This document shows, one piece after another, positions 1 to 5,850 of a stretch of 6,472 bases of DNA. This stretch comes from Desulfobacteraceae bacterium. Lineage in GTDB: Bacteria > Desulfobacterota > Desulfobacteria > Desulfobacterales > Desulfosalsimonadaceae. The DNA is taken from NCBI GenBank assembly GCA_027353395.1, contig DAIEHU010000153.1:1-6472 (forward strand), read 5' to 3'. The position numbers and the translations under genes are program-made. Every line of letters begins with the position of its first letter. The stretch's first letter is position 1. The notes beneath the pieces were generated by a model, which was not told where the DNA came from, did not search any database, and was given only the letters and a program-made list of their open reading frames with translations.

Positions 1-380
1 TTCACCGGCCTCTTCCCGAGCGGCGCAAAGGAAACAATTGCAAGCTTGAAATGCGCGATGCCGAAGGGAATGCCGATGATGGTGAGGCAGTACGATATGC
101 CGGCAAGCGTATGGGAGATCGCCAGCCACAATCCGGCCACTATGATCCACAAGAAATTGGCCAGCCCGGTCCCGATAATCCGTTCTTCGCTAACAAGCCG
201 GGCATCGACCAATTCCTTGCCAAACGGAAATGCCGCAAAACCGGCGATCCGGAATGCGGCGATGGCGAATGGCAGACCGATGATGGTGACGGCAAGCAGG
301 ATGCCAGCCACAACCCAGAAAAACCAGGCAAAGATTCCGCCACCAAACACGAACCACAACATATTACCCAAAAACGCCAT
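1..380 (-). CDS. yccF: YccF-family inner membrane protein (3' end beyond window)
   Basis: This gene starts at the ATG at 380 and is still open at the left edge, so 126 residues are visible and the C-terminus is missing; E. coli YccF is roughly 150 residues, so little is lost. The protein is strongly hydrophobic and internally duplicated: TIIGLPFAIAAFRIAGF at residues 32-48 recurs as TIIGIPFGIAHFKLAIV at 100-116. Each copy is preceded by an N-x-LW segment (residues 6-9 and 75-78) and followed by a P-x-GK turn. This duplicated pattern is characteristic of the YccF (DUF307) family, inner membrane proteins of no established function. An AGGAAG Shine-Dalgarno at 393-388 lies 7 bases before the ATG at 380. 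An in-frame ATG at 386 is only one base from it and is therefore a poor start. The gene follows the biotin carrier gene by 103 bases on the same strand, and a link to the decarboxylase is not established. The family call is confident; the function is unknown. Confidence 0.9.
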   Translation of the reverse strand, partial: MAFLGNMLWFVFGGGIFAWFFWVVAGILLAVTIIGLPFAIAAFRIAGFAAFPFGKELVDARLVSEERIIGTGLANFLWIIVAGLWLAISHTLAGISYCLTIIGIPFGIAHFKLAIVSFAPLGKRPV

Positions 381-387
381 TTTCATT

Positions 388-393
388 CTTCCT
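388..393 (-). promoter_or_regulatory. Shine-Dalgarno deciding the yccF start
   Basis: AGGAAG on the minus strand is 7 bases before the ATG at 380 and only 1 base before the in-frame ATG at 386. The spacing favours the downstream ATG. Confidence 0.7.
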
Positions 394-464
394 GGTTAAA
401 GCCTGAAATCTCGGTCTTTTCAACCTTATGGCGGACAATGTACATTGACGGCCGCTTCAAAGGT

Positions 465-482
465 TTTTCCGGTAGCGGAAAA
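465..482 (-). terminator. Hairpin just after the biotin carrier gene, possible weak terminator
   Basis: Immediately after the stop codon of the biotin carrier gene (484-486) the minus strand reads TTTTCCG-CTAC-CGGAAAA, a perfect 7-bp stem with a 4-base loop. There is no U-tract after it (the next bases are ACCTTTGAAG), so it does not meet the usual intrinsic terminator pattern. It may instead be a 3'-end processing or mRNA-stabilising hairpin, or partly attenuate read-through into the yccF-like gene. Confidence 0.35.
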
Positions 483-483
483 T

Positions 484-972
484 TTATTCCACGACGAGAA
501 GGGGATGCCCAGTCATTACCTGGGCGCCTTTTTGCACATGGATTTCCTTTATAGTGCCGTCAATTTTGACCGTGATGCTGTTTTCCATTTTCATGGCTTC
601 CATGATGATCACCGTCTGACCGGCTTTTACCGAATCGCCGGTCCTGACCTGAACATCCAGGATGAGGCCGGGCATGGGCGCTTTGACGACACTGCCGCCG
701 GAAAGGGCTTCTGGAGCGGGCGGGGGTGTCATTGCCCGCTGGGGAGCGGGAGCGGCTTTCACGGAAGGTGTGACCATAGCCGCAGGTGCCACAGGTACTC
801 GCTGCGGGATTGCCGGACTTGGCGTCATTGTTTGAGCTGGGGCTGGACGCGGAACAGCGTCGATCCGGACATCATAGTCCAGGCCATTCACATTGACCCG
901 CGCCATCCCATGTCGGATTTCGCCCACTTCAATCTCAAAGATCTGTTCTTTAACGGAAATATTATATTTCAT
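484..972 (-). CDS. mmdC: Biotin carboxyl carrier protein of the decarboxylase (gamma/MmdC-type)
   Basis: This is a 162-residue free-standing biotin carrier that shuttles the carboxyl group from the carboxyltransferase active site to the membrane beta subunit. Three parts are visible: an N-terminal 40 residues (MKYNISVKEQIFEIEV...) of the type found before carrier domains of decarboxylases; a flexible linker rich in Pro and Ala at about 40-90; and a C-terminal biotinyl domain at about 94-162. The biotinylation motif EAMKMEN is at 125-131, with Lys128 the expected biotinylated residue, 34 residues before the C-terminus as usual for this fold. The APMPG signature is at 98-102. A GGAGA ribosome site at 987-983 lies 10 bases before the ATG. 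It is the last gene of the operon, 99 bases after the gamma-like gene, a wider gap than the other junctions. Biotin ligase would have to come from elsewhere in the genome. The carrier role is certain; the exact complex is inferred from its neighbours. Confidence 0.92.
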   Translation of the reverse strand: MKYNISVKEQIFEIEVGEIRHGMARVNVNGLDYDVRIDAVPRPAPAQTMTPSPAIPQRVPVAPAAMVTPSVKAAPAPQRAMTPPPAPEALSGGSVVKAPMPGLILDVQVRTGDSVKAGQTVIIMEAMKMENSITVKIDGTIKEIHVQKGAQVMTGHPLLVVE

Positions 973-993
973 AGCTTATAAGTCTCCAGTATC

Positions 994-1009
994 CGGATAA
1001 ATTTATCCG
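994..1009. repeat. Perfect 16-bp palindrome in the gap before the biotin carrier gene
   Basis: CGGATAAATTTATCCG is a perfect dyad centred between 1001 and 1002. In mRNA it can form a 6-bp stem with a 4-base AAUU loop, 21 bases upstream of the biotin carrier ATG and just before its ribosome site. It could be an operator, an RNA stem affecting processing or translation of the last cistron, or chance in AT-rich DNA. Confidence 0.6.
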
Positions 1010-1011
1010 TA

Positions 1012-1028
1012 ATATTTCAATTGAATAT
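1012..1028. repeat. Second inverted repeat next to the first
   Basis: TTCAATTGAA at 1016-1025 is a perfect 10-bp palindrome. It is flanked by ATA at 1012-1014 and TAT at 1026-1028, which extends the dyad with a single bulged T at 1015. Its centre is 19 bases from that of the palindrome at 994-1009, close to two helical turns, so the two sites would face the same side of the DNA. It is too AT-rich for a strong RNA hairpin. Function unknown. Confidence 0.45.
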
Positions 1029-1071
1029 GCCTTTGGGGGATTCAGAAAAATGTTGATATTCCTGTGCTCCG

Positions 1072-2058
1072 TCATTTTTTGATCCTGTCAAACACCATGC
1101 TTCTGTCCGACATGATCTGCCGCCGTCCATCCATCGCCCAGAAGTTGGGTTCCGGCGCACAGGCATGGGCCGTGTTATTCAAATCCTTCATGGATGCCTT
1201 TTGCTGGAATGCGCCGTGCATGGCCAGAGCCGTCCCAATGGCCGCCGCCAGTTCAGGTGTAATTTTATCCGGTTCGGGCTGGGAAACCATTTCGGGGGGA
1301 TCTTTCACTGATGGCATTGCGTCCGTAAGCCTTTGACCGGCAGGCGGTATGATGGGTGGCGCATCGTCACTTCTTCTTTTTTTTCCGATCTTCTGGAAGA
1401 TCAGCCCGGAGATGAGCATGCCGATCATCAGCACGCCAAGCACGATAAACACTCCGAAGAACCGGATAAACAGGGTTCCCATCACATATCCCCAGAAGGA
1501 GTCTCTGGGGCCGCCAATGAGCGTGATGTGACCATCCACCGCGCCATCTGAATCAAAAGGCCCGCCGTCTTTGATGCGAATTATAAACTGCTGAGTTCCT
1601 TCCTGGGGCCGGGTGTTTTCCGCGCTGGCGTCCATCCATTGAGTTGGTGAATTTTTGTTGTAAATCCAATATGATGTAGACTTTGTGAAAAATGGTGACG
1701 CAACAATGAGGATCGCTTCGCCGCCTGGGGTGACTCCGGCAACATCCACGCTGAAAAGTTCGGAACGGAAATCCTTTTTGTTGATTTCCGAACTCATGTT
1801 TTTTGCGATTTCAACGCCTTTCACATCCACCAGCCTGCCGCCGCCCTTTATTTGAAAAGCAATCGTCACGCTGGTGCTTTTGGCCCTGGGAATGAGTTTT
1901 GCGGTGACGATATCGCCTTGCCGCGTAAATTCCGGTTTTGGTTTTTCAATATCCTCGTCCATAAATGCCCATGATGCAACCGGCGGCCAGAAAACCATCA
2001 CCAGCAGCATGAGGACGACCCACGGTTTTATTTGAAAAAATGCAAATCGTTTTTCCAT
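1072..2058 (-). CDS. OadG-like gamma subunit with large extracytoplasmic N-terminal domain
   Basis: This 328-residue protein appears to be the membrane anchor that joins carboxyltransferase and beta subunit. A hydrophobic N-terminus (about 12-31) ending in ASWA resembles a signal peptide with cleavage after Ala31. Residues 32-187 form a polar, beta-rich-looking region expected outside the cytoplasm. One strong transmembrane helix follows at about 189-221, then basic KKRR at 226-229, a Pro-rich linker (233-264), the helix PELAAAIGTALAMHGAF (268-284) and a C-terminal W-x3-GRRQIM segment (307-316). The last three elements match the layout of sodium-pump gamma subunits (helix, Pro linker, Ala-rich helix, terminal Trp/Gly-Arg motif), but those are normally only about 80-130 residues. 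His281, His298 and Cys300 could bind metal; Klebsiella OadG binds zinc through its C-terminal tail. The AGGAGG ribosome site (2069-2064) overlaps the stop codon of the beta gene 9 bases upstream, suggesting translational coupling. The gamma role rests mainly on position and the C-terminal half; I do not recognise the extracytoplasmic domain. Confidence 0.75.
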   Translation of the reverse strand: MEKRFAFFQIKPWVVLMLLVMVFWPPVASWAFMDEDIEKPKPEFTRQGDIVTAKLIPRAKSTSVTIAFQIKGGGRLVDVKGVEIAKNMSSEINKKDFRSELFSVDVAGVTPGGEAILIVASPFFTKSTSYWIYNKNSPTQWMDASAENTRPQEGTQQFIIRIKDGGPFDSDGAVDGHITLIGGPRDSFWGYVMGTLFIRFFGVFIVLGVLMIGMLISGLIFQKIGKKRRSDDAPPIIPPAGQRLTDAMPSVKDPPEMVSQPEPDKITPELAAAIGTALAMHGAFQQKASMKDLNNTAHACAPEPNFWAMDGRRQIMSDRSMVFDRIKK

Positions 2059-2063
2059 TATCC

Positions 2064-2069
2064 CCTCCT
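2064..2069 (-). promoter_or_regulatory. Shine-Dalgarno overlapping the beta-subunit stop codon
   Basis: AGGAGG on the minus strand shares bases with the TAG stop at 2070-2068 and precedes the ATG at 2058 by 5 bases. This arrangement couples translation of the gamma-like subunit to that of the beta subunit. Confidence 0.75.
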
Positions 2070-3216
2070 ATTGAAACATGGCGATAAACATGCCGGCGGC
2101 TGCCGCGGAACCAATCACGCCAGCCAGGTTGGGCCCCATCGCATGCATAAGCAGCCAGTTATCCGGATCATATTTAAGTCCTTCCACATGGGACACCCGG
2201 GCCGACATGGGAACCGCCGAAACTCCCGCCGATCCGATTAGCGGATTCATTTTTTCCTTTAAAAACAAATTCATAATATGGACCGTGAGAATTCCTCCGA
2301 AAGTGCAGATAATAAAGTCCAGGAGTCCGAACCCAAAAATCAAAAGAGGTTTCCATTGCAGAAATTTATCCGCCTGCATGGTCGCGCCCACGGACACGCC
2401 AAGAAAAATGGTGACAATATTCATGAGCGAGTTCTGGGCCGTGTCGGTCAGGCGTTTTACAACAAGGCTTTCGCGCATCAGGTTGCCAAGCATGAACATG
2501 CCCATCAGCGGGGCCACCGCGGGAATCAGAAGAACAATGAATACCGTGGCGATCAGCGGAAACAGCAGTTTTTCCCTGGCCGACACCTCCCGCAACTGTC
2601 TCATTCGGATACGGCGCTGTTTTTTTGTGGTCATCCAGCGCATGATGGGCGGTTGAATCAGGGGCACCATAGCCATGTAGGAATAGGCCGCCAGCGCGTT
2701 CGCGCCCAGCAGATGGGGGGCCAGCTTGGCCGTGAGGTAGATGGTGGTGGGGCCGTCCGCGCCGCCGATAATGCCCACGGACGCGGCTTCTTTCAGGGTG
2801 AATCCGAAGAAAAGCGTGCCCATATAAGTGATAAAAACGCCCAACTGCGCTCCGGCCCCGACAAGCAGGGTTTTCGGGTTGGCGATGAGGGGCCCGAAAT
2901 CCGTCATGGCCCCAAGACCCAGAAAAATCACGCAGGGAATGATTTCCCATTCAACGCCGTATTTGAAAAAAGCCCGCAACAGTTCCGGATTGCCTTGTTC
3001 CGTATAGCCCATGAGCGGGGCCAGCGGGAAATTAACGATAAAAATTCCGAATCCGATGGGCAGCAGGAGTAGCGGTTCATATTCCTTGGCGATGGCCAGA
3101 TACAGAAACAGCAGCCCGACGCACAACATGAATCCCTGACCGCCGGTCAGATTGGGAATCCCTGTCTGTGTAATCAAGATGCTTTTAATCAGTTCCAGAA
3201 TACTTTCAAAAGACAT
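2068..3216 (-). CDS. mmdB: Sodium ion-translocating decarboxylase, beta subunit (OadB/MmdB/GcdB family)
   Basis: This 382-residue polytopic inner membrane protein decarboxylates carboxybiotin on the carrier protein, uses one proton, and exports Na+. Family landmarks are clear: GGADGPTTIYLTAKLAP starting at 151, the cytoplasmic basic stretch MRWMTTKKQRRIRM at 192-205, NPLIGSAGVSAVPMSARV at 324-341 and GPNLAGVIGSA at 361-371. The functional residues described for Klebsiella OadB (D203, Y229, N373, G377, S382, R389) are all found here at one constant offset of 49, as D154, Y180, N324, G328, S333 and R340, so pumping should be intact. The length matches the shorter family members such as methylmalonyl-CoA and glutaconyl-CoA decarboxylase beta subunits rather than the roughly 430-residue OadB. 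It starts 18 bases after the carboxyltransferase stop; its ribosome site (TAGGCGA near 3225-3231) is weak, so coupling to the upstream gene is likely. The beta family does not itself reveal the substrate; that comes from the carboxyltransferase next to it. The cation is inferred to be Na+. Confidence 0.96.
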   Translation of the reverse strand: MSFESILELIKSILITQTGIPNLTGGQGFMLCVGLLFLYLAIAKEYEPLLLLPIGFGIFIVNFPLAPLMGYTEQGNPELLRAFFKYGVEWEIIPCVIFLGLGAMTDFGPLIANPKTLLVGAGAQLGVFITYMGTLFFGFTLKEAASVGIIGGADGPTTIYLTAKLAPHLLGANALAAYSYMAMVPLIQPPIMRWMTTKKQRRIRMRQLREVSAREKLLFPLIATVFIVLLIPAVAPLMGMFMLGNLMRESLVVKRLTDTAQNSLMNIVTIFLGVSVGATMQADKFLQWKPLLIFGFGLLDFIICTFGGILTVHIMNLFLKEKMNPLIGSAGVSAVPMSARVSHVEGLKYDPDNWLLMHAMGPNLAGVIGSAAAAGMFIAMFQ

Positions 3217-3234
3217 TATGAATATCGCCTATGA

Positions 3235-4788
3235 TTAAAGCGGAATATTTCCGTGCTTTTTGGGCGGATTGTTATCCCGTTTGGTCTTGAGCATTTTTAA
3301 GGCCTGGATGATCTGGGGCCGGGTGTCCGCCGGATCGATCACGTCGTCGATATATCCGAATTCCGCCGCTTTATAGGGATGGGCGAATTTTTCCCGGTAG
3401 TCATCCACCAACCGCTGTTTTTCAGCGGTCGCGTCGGTGGCGGTCTTGATTTCATTCCGGAAAATGATATTCACTGCCCCGTCCGCGCCCATGACCGCGA
3501 TTTCCGCCGTGGGCCACGCGAGGTTGATGTCCCCGCGGATATGCTTGGAGCTCATGACGCAGTAGGCGCCGCCGTAGGCTTTGCGGGTGATAAGGGTGAG
3601 GCGGGGCACCGTGGCCTCGCAGAACGCGTAGATGAGTTTCGCCCCGTGCTTGATGATGCCGCCATGCTCCTGGTTGATGCCGGGAAGGAACCCGGGAACA
3701 TCCTCATAGATGACCAGGGGGATGTTGAAGGCGTCGCAAAACCTTACAAATCGCGCGCCTTTCATGGACGCGTTGGCATCCAGGCAACCGGCCATCACAT
3801 TGGGCTGGTTGGCGATAATGCCCACCGGCGCGCCGTCGAACCGGGCGAAACCCACGACAATATTTTTGGCGAAATGCTCATGAGCTTCAAAGAAATATCC
3901 GTTATCGACGTTGGAGCGGATAATGTCCCGGATATCATAGGGTTTGCTGGGATCCGGCGGAACAATGTCACGGAGTTTCAGATCCCGGCGCGTGGGATCA
4001 TCGGTGCAGGGGATGCGCGGGGCGTCTTCCAGGTTGTTCTGGGGAAAGAAGCTCATGAGTTCGCGGATTTTTAAGATGCATGCCGCGTCATTTGCGGATG
4101 CGAAATGAGCAACGCCGCTGATTTCATTATGGGCCATGGCGCCCCCCAGATCTTCCTTGGTCACCACTTCCCGGGTCACCGCCTTGATGACATCAGGACC
4201 GGTGATGAACATGGAGCTGGTTTGTTCCACCATGAAAATCCAGTCCGTCAGCGCCGGTGAATACACGGATCCACCCGCGCACGGCCCCATGATGGCCGTA
4301 ATCTGTGGGATCACGCCGGAAGCCATGACGTTTCTTAAGAATATATCCGCATATCCGGCAAGGCTCATGACCCCTTCCTGAATCCTTGCCCCGCCGGAAT
4401 CACACAAGCCCACGATGGGCGCGCCCATTTTTTGCGCCATTTCCATGATCTTGCAGATTTTTTCCGCGTGGGCAAGAGAGAGGGAGCCGCCAAACACGGT
4501 GAAGTCCTGTGAAAAGACGAACGTCTGCCGCCCGTTCACAAGGCCATATCCGGTTACCACGCTGTCGCCAAGCACTTTCTGGTCCGCCATGCCGAAATCC
4601 GTGCACCGATGGGCCTTAAAGCGGTCGAGTTCAACAAATGTGCCCGGATCCATCAGTTTGCCGATGCGTTCCCGGGCGCTTAATTTTCCGGATTCATGCT
4701 GTTTTTGAATCCGGGAGGCGCCGCCTCCCTGAAGGGCCTCCTGGCTTTTCTGTTCCAGTTTTGCGAGTAAGTCCTGGGATGTCGTCAT
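3235..4788 (-). CDS. mmdA: Acyl-CoA carboxyltransferase, methylmalonyl-CoA decarboxylase alpha subunit
   Basis: This 517-residue cytoplasmic protein of the crotonase-fold carboxyltransferase family transfers the carboxyl group between an acyl-CoA and carrier biotin. The N-terminal half has KLSARERIGKLMDPGTFVE (35-53), FGGSLSLAHAEKI (99-111), DSGGARIQEG (130-139), GPCAGGSVYSPAL (168-180) and FITGPDVIKAVTREVVT (194-210). The C-terminal half has QPNVMAGCLD (328-337), DVPGFLPG (363-370), RKAYGGAYCVMSSK (402-415) and WPTAEIAVMGADGA (425-438). The Gly-rich GGAR, GPCAGG, PGFLPG and AYGGAY segments are the expected oxyanion-hole and CoA/biotin regions of both halves. Length and motifs fit MmdA or the propionyl-CoA carboxylase beta chain, not the longer glutaconyl-CoA enzyme GcdA or the pyruvate/oxaloacetate OadA type. 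An ATG at 4821 would add 11 residues but lacks a ribosome site; the ATG at 4788 follows GAGGAGGAG (4807-4799) by 10 bases and is preferred. It is the first gene of the operon. With a pump subunit beside it, the decarboxylase role is favoured; methylmalonyl-CoA is likely, but a related branched malonyl-CoA cannot be excluded. Confidence 0.93.
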   Translation of the reverse strand: MTTSQDLLAKLEQKSQEALQGGGASRIQKQHESGKLSARERIGKLMDPGTFVELDRFKAHRCTDFGMADQKVLGDSVVTGYGLVNGRQTFVFSQDFTVFGGSLSLAHAEKICKIMEMAQKMGAPIVGLCDSGGARIQEGVMSLAGYADIFLRNVMASGVIPQITAIMGPCAGGSVYSPALTDWIFMVEQTSSMFITGPDVIKAVTREVVTKEDLGGAMAHNEISGVAHFASANDAACILKIRELMSFFPQNNLEDAPRIPCTDDPTRRDLKLRDIVPPDPSKPYDIRDIIRSNVDNGYFFEAHEHFAKNIVVGFARFDGAPVGIIANQPNVMAGCLDANASMKGARFVRFCDAFNIPLVIYEDVPGFLPGINQEHGGIIKHGAKLIYAFCEATVPRLTLITRKAYGGAYCVMSSKHIRGDINLAWPTAEIAVMGADGAVNIIFRNEIKTATDATAEKQRLVDDYREKFAHPYKAAEFGYIDDVIDPADTRPQIIQALKMLKTKRDNNPPKKHGNIPL

Positions 4789-4798
4789 GTCTGTTTTT

Positions 4799-4807
4799 CT
4801 CCTCCTC
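4799..4807 (-). promoter_or_regulatory. Strong Shine-Dalgarno setting the mmdA start
   Basis: GAGGAGGAG on the minus strand ends 10 bases before the ATG at 4788. It falls inside the reading frame if the upstream ATG at 4821 is used, which argues that translation really begins at 4788. Confidence 0.8.
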
Positions 4808-4822
4808 GTTTGGATTCTCATC

Positions 4823-4834
4823 CGGCAAATGCCG
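4823..4834. repeat. Short GC-rich hairpin in the operon leader
   Basis: CGGCAAATGCCG on the plus strand (CGGCATTTGCCG in the transcript) pairs as CGGC/GCCG with a 4-base loop, about 16 bases upstream of the ribosome site of the carboxyltransferase gene. It may modulate translation, or be chance. Confidence 0.3.
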
Positions 4835-4906
4835 CTGGAAAAAGGGTTCCGGCGTCGGCTCCCGATTTATATGATTTAAAGCGATTACAAAATATCGGAA
4901 ATGGAT

Positions 4907-4935
4907 TTTTTACAGGTAAATTCCTGAAAAGTCAA
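4907..4935 (-). promoter_or_regulatory. Candidate sigma70-type promoter of the decarboxylase operon
   Basis: On the minus strand TTGACT (4935-4930, five of six consensus bases) is followed after 17 bases by TAAAAA (4912-4907, four of six). Spacing is ideal and the region is AT-rich and non-coding. It would give a leader of roughly 110 bases. A TATAAA at 4871-4866 is a possible alternative -10 but lacks a reasonable -35 at the right distance. This is pattern matching only. Confidence 0.4.
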
Positions 4936-4981
4936 AACAAAGAACGGGCGGGACGGTTGAATTTTCAGTAACGGCTGGGTG

Positions 4982-5010
4982 AAAAAATCAAGAGTCCGGA
5001 GGTATTGATT
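4982..5010 (-). terminator. Weak intrinsic terminator-like structure after the Cys-rich gene
   Basis: On the minus strand AATCAA (5010-5005) can pair with TTGATT (4991-4986), followed by further T residues to 4982. The position is right, 10 bases past the stop codon of the Cys-rich gene and before the candidate operon promoter. The stem is only 6 bp, mostly A-U, and encloses a 13-base loop, so termination would be inefficient at best. Confidence 0.3.
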
Positions 5011-5020
5011 GCGGAGGTCA

Positions 5021-5833
5021 TCAGGTAAATGTTGCAGCAAGATCGTCCAGCAGCCGGTCGAGATACTTCTCAGCCGCCATAAGGCCGGCGGGGGAAGTGA
5101 ACCGGGAATGAAGTTCGCGAAAGATCCGGTCGAATCCGGACGGGGCAGGTGCAAGATTCCCATAATCAACCGGCGGCTTCGGATACAGCGGGTCATTGAA
5201 AAAATAACCCGCCAGGGGCTGGTTTTCCGCCCGGAACGGCCACCGGACCTTTAATGTGAAGAACTCGGTCCAGAGGGACCGGTTTTCGGGCCGACCCGCC
5301 CGTTCCGGGTCTATTTTCGCCACGGCGGCCCGTTTCATGATTCCCTCATACAGGGCCTCAAGCAGCGCTGGTTCTGAAATCATCAGTCCATACGCATACC
5401 AGTCTTCGGCCAGATCCCGAAGGATTTGCCTGAAATCATCCGGCAGATTGCGATGGCCGGGGCAGAAATACATGTTGCAGGTCATGGACCCGTAATGGCT
5501 CAGGCCCCGGTAATCCACGCCGGAATTTCCCCCGGCTTGCGGGTGCAGCAGGCATCCAACCCGCCTGGATCCATCCCCGATGAATCCGATATACGGGCAG
5601 TGATGAAATTCCGGCATGGGCGGCTCGCCAAGATTTGCGGTTTCCGCTCGGCCGAAATCCAGAATCGTATCCATGGTCCGGGGCAAGGTGTAAAATACCC
5701 GGCTTCGCCGCGCCAGCATTTGTGAGAGTGCTTCAAATGAAGCATCCGCTACATTATACAGTCCGCAGCAGGCCCCGCAGGAAACGGTCTCAGAGACCTG
5801 GCAAAGATAAACGGTTGTTTTTTGTTCGCTCAT
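5021..5833 (-). CDS. Cysteine-rich YkgJ-like metal-binding protein
   Basis: This is a 270-residue, apparently soluble protein without signal peptide or membrane segment. Eight cysteines sit in the N-terminal half: C11, C19, C22, C23, C79, C94, C119 and C124. The arrangement (SCGACCGLYN at 18-27, HHCPYIGF at 77-84, GCLLHP at 93-98, then MTCNMYFCPG at 117-126) resembles the CxxCC / CPxL / CxIY / CRxFxC pattern of the YkgJ zinc- or iron-chelating (UPF0153-like) family. I infer that these residues bind Zn or an Fe-S cluster. The C-terminal half (about 130-270) has no cysteine, appears largely helical and is not recognised; it makes the protein longer than the typical single-domain family members. 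It starts 17 bases after the upstream membrane protein gene, so the two are probably cotranscribed. No good Shine-Dalgarno precedes the ATG at 5833, consistent with translational coupling. The family call is tentative and the function is unknown. Confidence 0.7.
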   Translation of the reverse strand: MSEQKTTVYLCQVSETVSCGACCGLYNVADASFEALSQMLARRSRVFYTLPRTMDTILDFGRAETANLGEPPMPEFHHCPYIGFIGDGSRRVGCLLHPQAGGNSGVDYRGLSHYGSMTCNMYFCPGHRNLPDDFRQILRDLAEDWYAYGLMISEPALLEALYEGIMKRAAVAKIDPERAGRPENRSLWTEFFTLKVRWPFRAENQPLAGYFFNDPLYPKPPVDYGNLAPAPSGFDRIFRELHSRFTSPAGLMAAEKYLDRLLDDLAATFT

Positions 5834-5850
5834 TCGGTGTCAGGTTCGGA

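Noticed and set aside
395..423. TTGAAA-N17-TTTAAC as a private promoter for the yccF-like gene
   Set aside because: The -10-like hexamer ends only 14 bases before the ATG, so transcription would begin within or after the ribosome site; probably chance.
445..981. Plus-strand open frame opposite the biotin carrier gene
   Set aside because: The minus strand carries the unmistakable EAMKMEN biotin motif in this stretch; the plus-strand product resembles no protein.
2366..2950. Minus-strand frame of 194 codons inside the beta-subunit gene
   Set aside because: It is a shifted frame of the real gene, rich in His, Arg and Gly without any recognisable domain.
2278..3072. Long plus-strand open frame of 264 codons
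   Set aside because: It lies entirely antisense to the confidently identified beta-subunit gene and its translation is highly polar with no family features; it is a by-product of GC-rich codon use.
4789..4821. Upstream ATG at 4821 adding MRIQTRRRKTD to the carboxyltransferase
   Set aside because: No ribosome site precedes it, while a strong GAGGAGGAG is correctly placed before the ATG at 4788.
4885..5196. Minus-strand frame of 103 codons spanning the end of the Cys-rich gene and the intergenic region
   Set aside because: It overlaps the Cys-rich gene in another frame and has no ribosome site or recognisable features.
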